A stretch of 64,000 nt of DNA from NCBI GenBank assembly GCA_026708015.1, contig JAPOVT010000007.1, positions 25,989 to 89,988 on the forward strand, written 5' to 3'. This document shows, one piece after another, positions 33,356-41,176 of this stretch. A program made the translations under genes and the position numbers. Position 1 is the stretch's first letter. Every line of letters starts with the position of its first letter. The notes under the pieces were generated by a model. That model was not told the origin of the DNA. It searched no databases and was given only the letters and a program-made list of their open reading frames with translations. Source of the stretch: a bacterium (GTDB lineage: Bacteria > Actinomycetota > Acidimicrobiia > Acidimicrobiales > Bin134).

Positions 33356-34579
33356 ATGCGAATCCTCTTTGCTGACAGCCTGGCTGAGAGTGCTCTCGAG
33401 CGGCTGAGGGCTGGCGGGGACGAGTGCGTGGTCGATCCCTCGCTAACTGCTGAGAGCCTGTCCGAACATGTTGCCGGATTCGACGTGCTGGTGGTGCGCA
33501 GCACCAAGGTCACCGCTGCCGCCCTTGAGGCCGCCGATCGACTTGGCCTGGTAGTGAGAGCCGGAGCCGGGACCAACACCATCGATGCCGACCGAGCCGC
33601 CGAGCTGGGAATATTCGTGTGCAACGTGCCGGGCCGAAACGCCATTGCGGTGGCTGAGCTGGCCATCGGCTTGATGTTCGCTATAGACCGCCACATCGCC
33701 CCCGCCACCGCCGATCTCCGGACCGGTGACTGGAACAAACAGGCCTACAGCCAGGCCCGAGGGCTGTTCGGCGCCACCCTGGGGATCATCGGCATGGGGG
33801 CAATCGGTATCGAAGTTGCCCAACGGGCCAGCGCATGCGGACTTCGGGTCATCACCGAGGCTCGGACTGATCGCACTCGCGAGGCATGTCGTCGCATGGC
33901 CGACATCGGGGTAGAGGAAGTGCCCGATCGGGCTGCGCTGTTGGCGGCAAGCGACATCGTTTCGCTGCATGTGCCGGGCGGCGAAGACACCGTGGGCATG
34001 GTGGACGCTGAGTTCCTGGCTGCTATGAAGCCCGACGCGGTGCTCATCAACACCAGCCGGGGCGAGGTGGTCGATGAGGCCGCGCTGCTGGCCGCGCTGG
34101 GCACCACCGGGCTGCGGGCCGGTCTCGATGTGTTCGCCAGCGAACCTTCGGGCAGTGTCGGACAGATCAGCTCTGAGCTGGCCCGTCACCCGAAGGTGAC
34201 GGCTACTCACCACATTGGAGCCTCCACCGATCAGGCCCAGGTAGCGGTGGCCGAGGGTACAGCCGATGTGATCGAGGCCTACCGCAACGGCGTCGTTCTG
34301 GACTGCGTCAACCTGGAGAGGGCCCCCAAACGCACCGCCACACTGAGCGTCCGCCACCACGACCGGGTGGGAGTGTTGGCCTGTGTGCTGCAAGAACTGA
34401 GCCGTCGGCACGTGAATGTGGCCAACATGCAGAATCGGATTTTCTCCGGCTCGGAAGCGGCCGTGGCCATCATCGAAGTGGCTGGAGATGTCGATGACGA
34501 TCTGCTCGAAGTCCTCGGTTCCATCGAGCATGTGATCTGTGCCTCGGTGCTCGACACCCACTCGGCGGCCATCTCGTGA
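33356..34579 (+). CDS. serA: D-3-phosphoglycerate dehydrogenase
   Basis: 407 residues. Substrate domain DVLVVRSTKVTAAALEAADRLGLVVRAGAGTNTIDADRAAELGI (~45-88), NAD loop GATLGIIGMGAIGIEVAQRA (~140-159), active-site Arg in NTSRGEVVDEAALLAAL (~227-243), Glu/His segment ending HHIGASTDQAQVAVAEG (~280), and a C-terminal ACT domain (~328-400; HDRVGVLACVLQELSRRHVNVANMQNRIFSG). First step of serine synthesis; the ACT domain suggests serine feedback. It overlaps the downstream DUF1015 gene by 4 bases (GTGA), a pairing I recall from other genomes. Confidence 0.92.
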   Translation: MRILFADSLAESALERLRAGGDECVVDPSLTAESLSEHVAGFDVLVVRSTKVTAAALEAADRLGLVVRAGAGTNTIDADRAAELGIFVCNVPGRNAIAVAELAIGLMFAIDRHIAPATADLRTGDWNKQAYSQARGLFGATLGIIGMGAIGIEVAQRASACGLRVITEARTDRTREACRRMADIGVEEVPDRAALLAASDIVSLHVPGGEDTVGMVDAEFLAAMKPDAVLINTSRGEVVDEAALLAALGTTGLRAGLDVFASEPSGSVGQISSELARHPKVTATHHIGASTDQAQVAVAEGTADVIEAYRNGVVLDCVNLERAPKRTATLSVRHHDRVGVLACVLQELSRRHVNVANMQNRIFSGSEAAVAIIEVAGDVDDDLLEVLGSIEHVICASVLDTHSAAIS

Positions 34580-35859
34580 TCGGCGCACACCCCACCGACG
34601 CCGACCAAGCTGGGAGCGAGCCGCTGGTCGCCCCCTTCGCTGGCTGGGTGGTGCATCCCGACTGGGCCGACCGGGTGATCAGCCGGGCCTACGACAATCT
34701 TTCGCCACTACAGCGCCAGGCCCTGGTGGCATCAAACCCCTACAGCTACATGAATGTCACCAGGAGCCGAGAGGATCTCTTCGACAACTCCGACCTCTCG
34801 CATGAGGATCTGGTCACCCAAGGCGCCGCCGCCCTCACCCGGTTGCTCAACGCCAAGGCTTTCGTCCCGACCGGGCGATCGGCCCTGTACCTGTACCGCT
34901 TGACCCACAAACAGGGCTCACAGACGGGGGTGGTGTGTACAGTGCCGGTGCAGGGCTTTGAGGATGGGCGAATTCGCATTCACGAGAACGTTCACGACGA
35001 GCGGGCTGACCTGCTCACCGCCCACCTTCAGGGCGTGGGGGCTACCTCCAGTCCGGTGGCCATGGCCGTTCGGTCTAGCGCCGATCTCTACAACCAGTTA
35101 TTCGACATCACCGCCGCCGCGCCCGCCGATTTGGAGTTCGGATCCACCGCGGTGCGCCACCAGGTGTGGACGGTTCCCGACGACTACACGGAGTCGCTGA
35201 TTGCAGCCTTTGACAACCAGGTGCTGTACGTGACTGATGGCCACCACCGCTCGGCCGCCGCGGTGCGAGCCAGGGCCGCCGAACCTGACAACTCGGCATT
35301 CGCTCGAACATTGGCCGTGGTGTTCCCTGATGAACAGCTTCAAGTGCAAGCCTTCCACCGACTGGCTGTCGATCAGCACGACCGCAGTCCTGAAGAATGC
35401 CTGACCGCCCTGGATGATGTGGCGGAGGTGACGCCGGTGTTCTCTTCCATGCAGGCCCGGCCCCAGAAGAAGGGGGTGGCCGGGCTTTACCTGGGGGGTT
35501 CATGGCACCAAGTGGCATTGCCCCCGGCGGTAGGCAATGGAGCGGTGAACGGCTTGGACGTGGAGCGCCTGCGGCGATCCGTCCTCGACCCCGTGCTCGG
35601 AGCCGACGAGCTCGGTGTGCTCGGGACCGTGGAATACCTTCCTGCCTCACTCGGTTTCGACGAGATGGCCCGTCGCTGTGATGCGGAGAACCGGGTGGGG
35701 TTCGCCCTGCACCCCATGACGGTGCGCGAGCTGATGGCGGTGGCCGACGAGAACGGGCTCATGCCCCCCAAGTCGAGCTTCTTCGCCCCCAAGCCCCGCT
35801 CAGGTGTGTTCCTCAGGATGCTGGGGCGGGGAGCAACCGCCCACCTGCCTCCCTCCTGA
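34576..35859 (+). CDS. DUF1015-family protein
   Basis: 427 residues, GTG start overlapping the serA stop. DUF1015 landmarks: VAPFAGWVVHPDWADRVISRAYDNLS (~18), NPYSYMNVTR (~55), LYLYRLTHKQG (~97), HENVHDERADLL (~137), and VLYVTDGHHRSAAAVRARAAE (~217-237). Function is not established for the family; the HHR-rich segments and coupling to serA suggest a link with serine or aminoacyl metabolism, which is inference. Full-length. Confidence 0.88.
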   Translation: MIGAHPTDADQAGSEPLVAPFAGWVVHPDWADRVISRAYDNLSPLQRQALVASNPYSYMNVTRSREDLFDNSDLSHEDLVTQGAAALTRLLNAKAFVPTGRSALYLYRLTHKQGSQTGVVCTVPVQGFEDGRIRIHENVHDERADLLTAHLQGVGATSSPVAMAVRSSADLYNQLFDITAAAPADLEFGSTAVRHQVWTVPDDYTESLIAAFDNQVLYVTDGHHRSAAAVRARAAEPDNSAFARTLAVVFPDEQLQVQAFHRLAVDQHDRSPEECLTALDDVAEVTPVFSSMQARPQKKGVAGLYLGGSWHQVALPPAVGNGAVNGLDVERLRRSVLDPVLGADELGVLGTVEYLPASLGFDEMARRCDAENRVGFALHPMTVRELMAVADENGLMPPKSSFFAPKPRSGVFLRMLGRGATAHLPPS

Positions 35860-35895
35860 GACAACTGCCAACATCAAGCCAGTACTGTTGCCGAC

Positions 35896-37080
35896 GTGTT
35901 GATTTCATCGGACTCCCACGTCGTTGAGCCGGGTGATCTGTGGCTGGAGCGACTGCCCCAGCGGCTTCGGGATCGGGCCCCTCGGGCGGTGCAAGATCCC
36001 GGCAACCACTACTGGTACTTCGAGGCCCCCGAGATGGGCCGGGGAGTGAATCTCACCCTGTCGCGAAACGCCGGGATGACGCAGGGTGAGGTGGATGCCC
36101 TGCTGGCCGCCGACCCCGACGCCTGGGTGGGGGCGACTGGCGGGCATGATCCGGCGACCCGTCTGGCCGACATGTGGGTTGACGACACCTTGGCCGACGT
36201 GGTCTACCCCACTGCCGGCCTGTCTCTTCTGCAATACGACGATGTGGAGCTCCAGCTGGCTTGCATCCAGGTTTACAACGACTGGCTGGCCGAGTTCTGC
36301 GCGGTAGACCCCGACCGGATCATCGGCATCGCCATGATCCCCACCTGGGACATCGAGGTGGGGGTGGCCGAGATGAATCGCTGCGGCGACATGGGACTGC
36401 GCGGTGCCATTGTCTGGAGCTCGCCGCCCGCCACCCGGGAGTTCAGCTTCTTCTCCGACCGCTACGAGTCACTGTGGGCCACTGCCGCCGATCGATCGAT
36501 ACCGATCTCCATCCACATCTTTGGCGGACACCAAACCAAGGCCATAAACAATTACGGGGTGACCGTGGAGGGCACCTACTACTTCGGGATCACGGCCCGC
36601 GACGAGCTGGCCCATACCACAGCCGAGTTGATCGCGGCCGGGGTGTTCGAGCGCCATCCCAACCTGCGGATCGTGGCCGCAGAAGGGGGCATCGACTACG
36701 CCGCCCGCCTGGAGCAGCGGCTCGATCTGACCTACAGCGGAGCATGGAGCCGGATCGACGACCGGCTGACCATGAAGCCTTCGGAGTACTTCCGCCGCAA
36801 TGTGTACCTGACCTACATCGAAGACCCCATCGGGTTGAACAACCTGCGGTTCACCGGCAGCGACCACTTCATGTGGTCCAGCGACTACCCCCATGGGGCG
36901 GCCACTTGGCCCCGGTCCCGCGAGTTCACCGCCAACGAGTTCGACGAGGCGGGAGTGAGCGAGGCCGACCGCCGCAAGCTCACCCTCACCAACGTGGCCG
37001 AGCTTTACAACATCAACCTGGAGGCGGTGAGCCGGCCGTCGCCGGTCATTGCCGACAAAGTGGCGGCGGCAGTCAGCTGA
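35896..37080 (+). CDS. amidohydrolase 2-family metal-dependent hydrolase/decarboxylase
   Basis: 394 residues, GTG start (VLISSDSHVVEPGDLW). The D-x-H motif at the start (SDSHVVEP) is the first metal-binding site; PISIHIFGGHQ supplies a further His (~207), and MWSSDYPHGAATWPRS (~330) the catalytic Asp. Relatives are cobalt- or zinc-dependent decarboxylases of the ACMSD type or hydrolases. It belongs to the same branch as the enzymes at 45498 and the relic at 44592. Convergent with the hemoglobin gene, 8-base overlap. Confidence 0.88.
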   Translation: MLISSDSHVVEPGDLWLERLPQRLRDRAPRAVQDPGNHYWYFEAPEMGRGVNLTLSRNAGMTQGEVDALLAADPDAWVGATGGHDPATRLADMWVDDTLADVVYPTAGLSLLQYDDVELQLACIQVYNDWLAEFCAVDPDRIIGIAMIPTWDIEVGVAEMNRCGDMGLRGAIVWSSPPATREFSFFSDRYESLWATAADRSIPISIHIFGGHQTKAINNYGVTVEGTYYFGITARDELAHTTAELIAAGVFERHPNLRIVAAEGGIDYAARLEQRLDLTYSGAWSRIDDRLTMKPSEYFRRNVYLTYIEDPIGLNNLRFTGSDHFMWSSDYPHGAATWPRSREFTANEFDEAGVSEADRRKLTLTNVAELYNINLEAVSRPSPVIADKVAAAVS

Positions 37081-37507
37081 TCGGCACTCGCCGCGAACCA
37101 GTCGGCGGCGCGGGCGGCTGCTTGTTGATGAGGTGGGTGGCAGCCGACTCGAAATAGTCCACCATGGCGGTGTGGATGTCTTCGCCTAGCCCGGCCCCAG
37201 CCAGCGCAGCCCGCATGTGGCCCATCCAGGCATCTCGCTCGGCGACGCCGATCTCGAATGGAGCGTGGCGCATTCGCAACCGGGGATGGCCCCGCTCGGC
37301 GCTGTAGAGGGGCGGCCCTCCCCAGTATTGGGCCAAGAAGCCGGCCAGATGATCCCGTGAGGGGCCCAAGTCTTCAGGGTAGAGCGGCCGAAGCACCGGA
37401 TCGTCGGCCACGCCGTCATAGAAGCGGTCCACCAATTGGTCGAAGAATGCCTGACCGCCTACTGCGTCGTACACCGTTTGCTCCACCGGCCTAGCGTATT
37501 GCGACAT
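37073..37507 (-). CDS. truncated hemoglobin, group II (GlbO-like)
   Basis: 144 residues from ATG 37507. YDAVGGQAFFDQLVDRFYDGVADDPVLRPLYPE (~14-46) gives the TyrB10 and CD region; RMRHAPFEIG (~83-92) gives the proximal HisF8; AERDAWMGHM gives TrpG8, diagnostic of group II. Heme protein for oxygen, NO or peroxide chemistry. The ATG overlaps the divergent phosphatase ATG (CATG at 37505-37508). A GTG at codon 8 (37486) would remove the overlap and is possible. Confidence 0.92.
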   Translation of the reverse strand: MSQYARPVEQTVYDAVGGQAFFDQLVDRFYDGVADDPVLRPLYPEDLGPSRDHLAGFLAQYWGGPPLYSAERGHPRLRMRHAPFEIGVAERDAWMGHMRAALAGAGLGEDIHTAMVDYFESAATHLINKQPPAPPTGSRRVPIS

Positions 37508-37973
37508 GTCTGCGGTCATCTTCCTCAGGCACGCCAAATCCGACTGGCATGCAGGAGCTACCAACGACATCGAGCGGCCGCTGAATAAGCGGGGACGCCA
37601 AGCCGCCGCGGCCGTGGGCAGCTTCTTGGCCCAGTCCGGCCATGTGCCCGACCTAGTGCTGTGCTCGCCCGCCACTCGAACCCGCCAAACCCTCGAATTG
37701 GCCATGGAAGCAGGGGGCTGGACCAGTCCGACGGAGACCGCCGACGAGCTGTACTACGGATCGGTCAACCACATGATCGCCCTTGCCTGCCAGCGGCAGG
37801 CTCCCGTCACCATGCTGGTCGGGCACGAGCCGACCACGTCAACCGCAATCGGGCGATTGACCGGCGCCGACGTGCGGATGCCTACAGCAGCGCTTGCCCG
37901 AGTCAGCCTCAACCCCGACAACACCGGTCAACTCGACTGGCTGATCCCCCCTCGCCTGCTGACTGACCGTTAG
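37506..37973 (+). CDS. SixA-like histidine phosphatase
   Basis: 155 residues. LRHAKSDW (~8-15) carries the RH catalytic dyad of the histidine-acid phosphatase superfamily, and MLVGHEPTTSTA (~103-114) the second His. The small size and the order fit SixA, which removes phosphate from histidine phosphotransfer domains, though no such signalling protein is in the window. Its start codon overlaps the divergent hemoglobin start, leaving no room for a Shine-Dalgarno site outside the neighbour. Stop overlaps rmuC by 4 bases. Confidence 0.88.
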   Translation: MSAVIFLRHAKSDWHAGATNDIERPLNKRGRQAAAAVGSFLAQSGHVPDLVLCSPATRTRQTLELAMEAGGWTSPTETADELYYGSVNHMIALACQRQAPVTMLVGHEPTTSTAIGRLTGADVRMPTAALARVSLNPDNTGQLDWLIPPRLLTDR

Positions 37974-39379
37974 TCGTCCTCAGGATCGCTGGGCTCGGCC
38001 AACTCCGACACTGCCTCGGCTTCCACCAACTCAGCCGCGGCCACGGCTCGGGGATACGCCTCCACCGGTGAGACCCCCTCGATGCTCTTGACTCCGCTCA
38101 CTGGGCCCAATTCCTCAAATCTGCGCGCCCGGGGAAGCACTCGACCCTCCAATGAGCCAATGCTGTCGTTGTAGGCCTTCACCGCCCGTTGCAATCCCTT
38201 GCCCACATTGTCAACGTGGCCTGCGTAGACCCTCAGGCTGTCGTACAAAGCGGTCGCACCATCGGCAATCTCTTGCGCGTTCTCTTGGAGATCCTGTTGC
38301 TGCCAGGCCAGAGCCACCGTGCGTAGAAACGCCAACAAGAGCCCGGGCGTGGCGATAAGCACCCGGTGCTTTTGCCAGGCATCTTCCCAAAGGGTGGGCT
38401 GCACGTCTACCGCGGCATCCAGAATCGGGTCAGCCGGCACAAACATCACTGTGAAGTCGGGGGACCCGTCGATCGCCGCTGCGTAGTCCTTATCCCCCAG
38501 TTCCTTCGCTCGCCCCATCAGAGATCGGGCATGGCTCTGAAGCAGCTCACCCTGACGCTGTTCGTCTTTCTCGCTGTGGGCCTCGAGATATGAGTCCAAA
38601 GGGGTCTTGGCATCTATTACCACCTGCACGCCGCCGGGCACACGGACCACGGCATCGGGCCGAACGCTGCCATCGTCGGTGGCAACGGTGTGCTGCTCGA
38701 CGAAATCGATGTGTTCCCGCATTCCCGACACTTCGAGAATGTTGCGCAAGGTCTGCTCCCCCCACAATCCCCTCACTTGCGGCGAACGCAGCGCCTCTCT
38801 CAATCCGCCGGTCGCCTCCCGGAGCTGTCCGATCTGGGTTGTCAATCCCTCGTAGGCGCCTTCCCGCTTCTCTTCGATCTCGTTAACCCGTTTTTCGAAT
38901 TTGGCCAGGTTTTCCTTGACTGGTTTGACCAACTCGTCGATGGCCTGCTGGCGCTGCTTGAGATCGGCCTCACTCAACTTCTTCTGATCTTCGAATTGCG
39001 CCTTGGCCCGCTCCAAGAACACCTTGCTATTGGCTTCCACCACATTGGAAGCAATGCCCTTGAACTGTGTCTCCAACTCCTCACGGGCCTTGGCCAATTC
39101 CTCGGTTCGGGCTTCATGATCGGCCTTGACGGCAGCAAGCTCCACGCGAGCGGCATCTCGCTCGTCGCGCACTTCTTCCAACTGAGTTCTGGCCGTGTCG
39201 CGCTCGCTTGCTGCCTCACTGAGCTGCAGATTCCGTTCAGCCAGTTGGACTTCTAGTTGAGCCGCCCGCGTCCTTTGGTCGTCGGCCCCGGCCACACCCT
39301 TAGCAAGCCGCCACTGCTGCAGGGCAACGGACAGGCCAACCGCTAGAACCACAACAACAACGACGAGAACAATCTCCAT
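37970..39379 (-). CDS. rmuC: DNA recombination protein RmuC
   Basis: 469 residues. N-terminal membrane helix (MEIVLVVVVVVLAVGLSVAL), then a long coiled coil (~25-140, alternating E/K/R/A with LEEVRDERDAARVELAAVKADHEA), then the RmuC nuclease-like core: SPQVRGLWGEQTLRNILEVSGM (~200-222), PDAVVRVPGGVQVVIDAKTPLDSYLEA (~237-263) and PDFTVMFVPAD. RmuC limits recombination at inverted repeats. The C-terminal ~50 residues are acidic and probably disordered. Convergent with SixA. Confidence 0.93.
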   Translation of the reverse strand: MEIVLVVVVVVLAVGLSVALQQWRLAKGVAGADDQRTRAAQLEVQLAERNLQLSEAASERDTARTQLEEVRDERDAARVELAAVKADHEARTEELAKAREELETQFKGIASNVVEANSKVFLERAKAQFEDQKKLSEADLKQRQQAIDELVKPVKENLAKFEKRVNEIEEKREGAYEGLTTQIGQLREATGGLREALRSPQVRGLWGEQTLRNILEVSGMREHIDFVEQHTVATDDGSVRPDAVVRVPGGVQVVIDAKTPLDSYLEAHSEKDEQRQGELLQSHARSLMGRAKELGDKDYAAAIDGSPDFTVMFVPADPILDAAVDVQPTLWEDAWQKHRVLIATPGLLLAFLRTVALAWQQQDLQENAQEIADGATALYDSLRVYAGHVDNVGKGLQRAVKAYNDSIGSLEGRVLPRARRFEELGPVSGVKSIEGVSPVEAYPRAVAAAELVEAEAVSELAEPSDPEDD

Positions 39380-39476
39380 AGGCCCACATCCTAGGAAGCC
39401 CCGGTGACAGTTTCTGGCCCAGACTTCAACAAGCGGTTTCGCCTAGCCCGCACAGCGGCAACAAGGGAGGCTTTCC

Positions 39477-39656
39477 ATGACCCAGATGAACGAGCTCGGC
39501 TTCTACACGCTGGCCGGGGCCCCGGAGTCGCCTCGGGAGCTGATCGACTCCAGGGCCACCGGGATCGAGCCTGGATGCCCACCACGCCGGGCTGATCGAC
39601 TCCAGGGCCACCGCGGCCACCGGGATCGAGCCTGGATGCCCACCACGCCGGGCTGA
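39477..39656 (+). pseudogene. N-terminal relic of an LLM oxidoreductase running into a tandem repeat
   Basis: The ORF starts MTQMNELGFYTLAGAPESPRELIDS, the opening of a known LLM oxidoreductase type (GFYTLAGAPxSPRxL). From residue ~25 it is encoded by the repeat at 39540-39652 and loses all family resemblance (RATGIEPGCPPRRADRLQG), ending at TGA 39654. About 90% of the enzyme is missing. A purine-rich AAGGGAGG at 39462-39469 is a good ribosome site, left over from the intact gene. Confidence 0.65.
39540..39652. repeat. tandem direct repeat, 52-61 bp unit, two copies
   Basis: Copy 1 (39540-39591) and copy 2 (39592-39652) share CTGATCGACTCCAGGGCCACC and GGGATCGAGCCTGGATGCCC and the rest of the unit. 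Copy 2 has a 9-base insertion (GCGGCCACC). A partial third start (CTGATCGA) follows at 39653. The word GATCGAG recurs six times between 39563 and 39702. The block looks like replication slippage or a minisatellite. Confidence 0.8.
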
Positions 39657-39672
39657 TCGAGCCGGGATCGAG

Positions 39673-39695
39673 CCGGTGGCCCTACACGCCACCGG
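39673..39695. repeat. inverted repeat CCGGTGGC / GCCACCGG next to the tandem repeat
   Basis: Perfect 8-bp arms with a 7-base loop (CCTACAC), flanked on both sides by GATCGAG in direct orientation. It closes the repeat block. It could be the boundary of a small non-autonomous element (MITE- or REP-like), but no transposase is near. Confidence 0.55.
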
Positions 39696-39738
39696 GATCG
39701 AGGTATGGTGCTAGGCCGATCTAGCGGTTTTTTGCTGT

Positions 39739-39855
39739 TTAGGCGTTGCGCTTGCGGGAACGTTCTATGGCGTCGAGCACTGATGGGTTGGCCATGCCGT
39801 TGTCATCGGCTAGCGCTCTCAGTGTGTGTCCGTGGTGATCGTGGAGTAGCCGCAT
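39739..39855 (-). CDS. small ORF, possible C-terminal fragment of unknown gene
   Basis: The frame is open after a TAG at about 39898 and reads (in part) RAKVPHMRLLHDHHGHTL and RALADDNGMANPSVLDAIERSRKRNA. Codon use looks coding-like and the ending is basic, but no family is recognised. A start is only available at the internal ATG (39855), giving 38 residues. It may be a fragment rather than a gene. The tail is followed by GCAAAAAAC on the minus strand, which could help end a transcript. Confidence 0.25.
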   Translation of the reverse strand: MRLLHDHHGHTLRALADDNGMANPSVLDAIERSRKRNA

Positions 39856-39894
39856 ATGAGGAACCTTGGCTCGTATCGACCAGGCGTCGATGCC

Positions 39895-40200
39895 CTAGTC
39901 GTTGGCAGCGGGTTCGATGCCTGGCGCTGGAGGTACGCTAACGGGCTCAGATGCAGGAGCCTCGGTTGATGCTGCTTCGGCTGGGGCGGGCATGCCGATC
40001 CTCAGGAAACCCTCAATACGGGCCAGCCTCTGCCCGTTGCTGACCACTTCCTGACGCAGGCCGTTATGGTCGTCGCGCAATCCGTTGATGGCCCGGTTGA
40101 AGTCGTCGCGCAGCTTCTCGGTGCTGCGCTGTTGATGCCAGATGATACCCAAGACGGCGATCAGCACGGTAAGAATCTGTGCGATTGTCTCCGTAGCCAT
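39895..40200 (-). CDS. small membrane-anchored coiled-coil protein (paralogue of 53034-53318)
   Basis: 101 residues. One transmembrane helix at ~5-21 (ETIAQILTVLIAVLGIIW), then HQQRSTEKLRDDF and a short coiled coil (NRAINGLRDDHNGLRQEV), NGQRLARIEGFLRIGMP, and a Pro/Ala/Glu-rich tail. The paralogue at 53034 shares IWHQQRST, KLRDDF and NGQRLARIEGFL almost identically. Type II or I membrane topology cannot be decided. Function unknown. Upstream DNA (40201-40306) is AT-rich and contains TATAAGATAAT on this strand, a likely promoter. Confidence 0.7.
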   Translation of the reverse strand: MATETIAQILTVLIAVLGIIWHQQRSTEKLRDDFNRAINGLRDDHNGLRQEVVSNGQRLARIEGFLRIGMPAPAEAASTEAPASEPVSVPPAPGIEPAAND

Positions 40201-40306
40201 CAGCGCTCTTCCCGTCCCTCCAATTGTATGACTGTAATTATCTGAAATTATCTTATATTCGCCAACTATCGAATTGCAACAGGATTCCTTGTGAGGTTAG
40301 CGGGTC

Positions 40307-41176
40307 ATGGCCGGACCTAGCCGGTATAGCGTCATGGCGATGCAAACCGTCACGACAACCGTTGCCGGGCTGGGGATGCGGGAATTCACCGGGGGGTCGG
40401 GAGACCCGCTGGTGATTCTGCACCACTCGTTCGGGAACCCGGGGTGGATGCCGGTCCACGAGGCCCTAGCTGACCACTACACGGTGCACGCGCTGGACTT
40501 GCCGGGCTACGGCGGCACCGAAGGGTCGGAGCGGCCCGATTGGGCCCGCCATCCCCGCGACTTGGCCCTGCTGGTGGGCCAGTGGCTGCGGGCCAAAGAC
40601 CTCGGCCCGGTGGTGCTGGTGGGCTGCGGGTTCGGCGGTTGGGTGGCGGCCGAGTTGGCCACCATGGCCCCGGAACTGCTCAAGCGGCTCATCTTGGTGG
40701 GCGCGGCCGGGCTGCTACCCGAACAAGGCCGCATCTATGACCAGTTCTTGGTGTCGCACTCCAACTATGTGCAGGCCGCCTTTTCCCGACCGGAAGCCTA
40801 CGACGCCATCTTCTCAAGCAACGGCGATAGCCCCGACGAGCTTCCCATGAGTGACGACACCCTGGTCATCTGGGACATGAACCGGGAGATGACCACCCGG
40901 GTGGCGTGGAAGCCATACATGTACAACCGCCGGCTGCGGCCTCTGCTGGGCGGAGTGAACGTGCCCGCTCTAGTGGTGTGGGGCGACAACGACGCCGTGG
41001 TACCGATTGAATGCGCCCACGCCTTCGTCGAGGCCCTGCCCGACGCCCGATTGGAAGTTGTCCCCGACTGCGGCCACGCCGTCGACCTCGAAGCCCCCGA
41101 ATCCCTCGCCGCCATCATCACGAGCGGCACCGCCAAATCGGCAGGCACCGCACAAATCACCGGAGGAGCTAGCTGA
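40307..41176 (+). CDS. alpha/beta-hydrolase-fold protein lacking the nucleophile Ser
   Basis: 289 residues from ATG 40307 (ATG 40334 is an alternative). ILHHSFGNPGWMPVHEAL (~36), HALDLPGYGGTEGSERPDW (~62) and VVWGDNDAVVP (~222) fit the fold, the last with the acid, and DCGHAVDLEAPE (~248) the His. The nucleophile elbow reads VGCGFGGW where GxSxG would be VGxSFGGW: the Ser position (~107) is Gly. It is therefore unlikely to be an ordinary hydrolase. Last base shared with the next gene (TGATG), so the three-gene set with the LLM and cupin proteins is an operon. Confidence 0.85.
   Translation: MAGPSRYSVMAMQTVTTTVAGLGMREFTGGSGDPLVILHHSFGNPGWMPVHEALADHYTVHALDLPGYGGTEGSERPDWARHPRDLALLVGQWLRAKDLGPVVLVGCGFGGWVAAELATMAPELLKRLILVGAAGLLPEQGRIYDQFLVSHSNYVQAAFSRPEAYDAIFSSNGDSPDELPMSDDTLVIWDMNREMTTRVAWKPYMYNRRLRPLLGGVNVPALVVWGDNDAVVPIECAHAFVEALPDARLEVVPDCGHAVDLEAPESLAAIITSGTAKSAGTAQITGGAS

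Noticed and set aside
39540..39702. CRISPR array
   Set aside because: Only two adjacent long copies with no unique spacers of regular length and no cas genes in the window.
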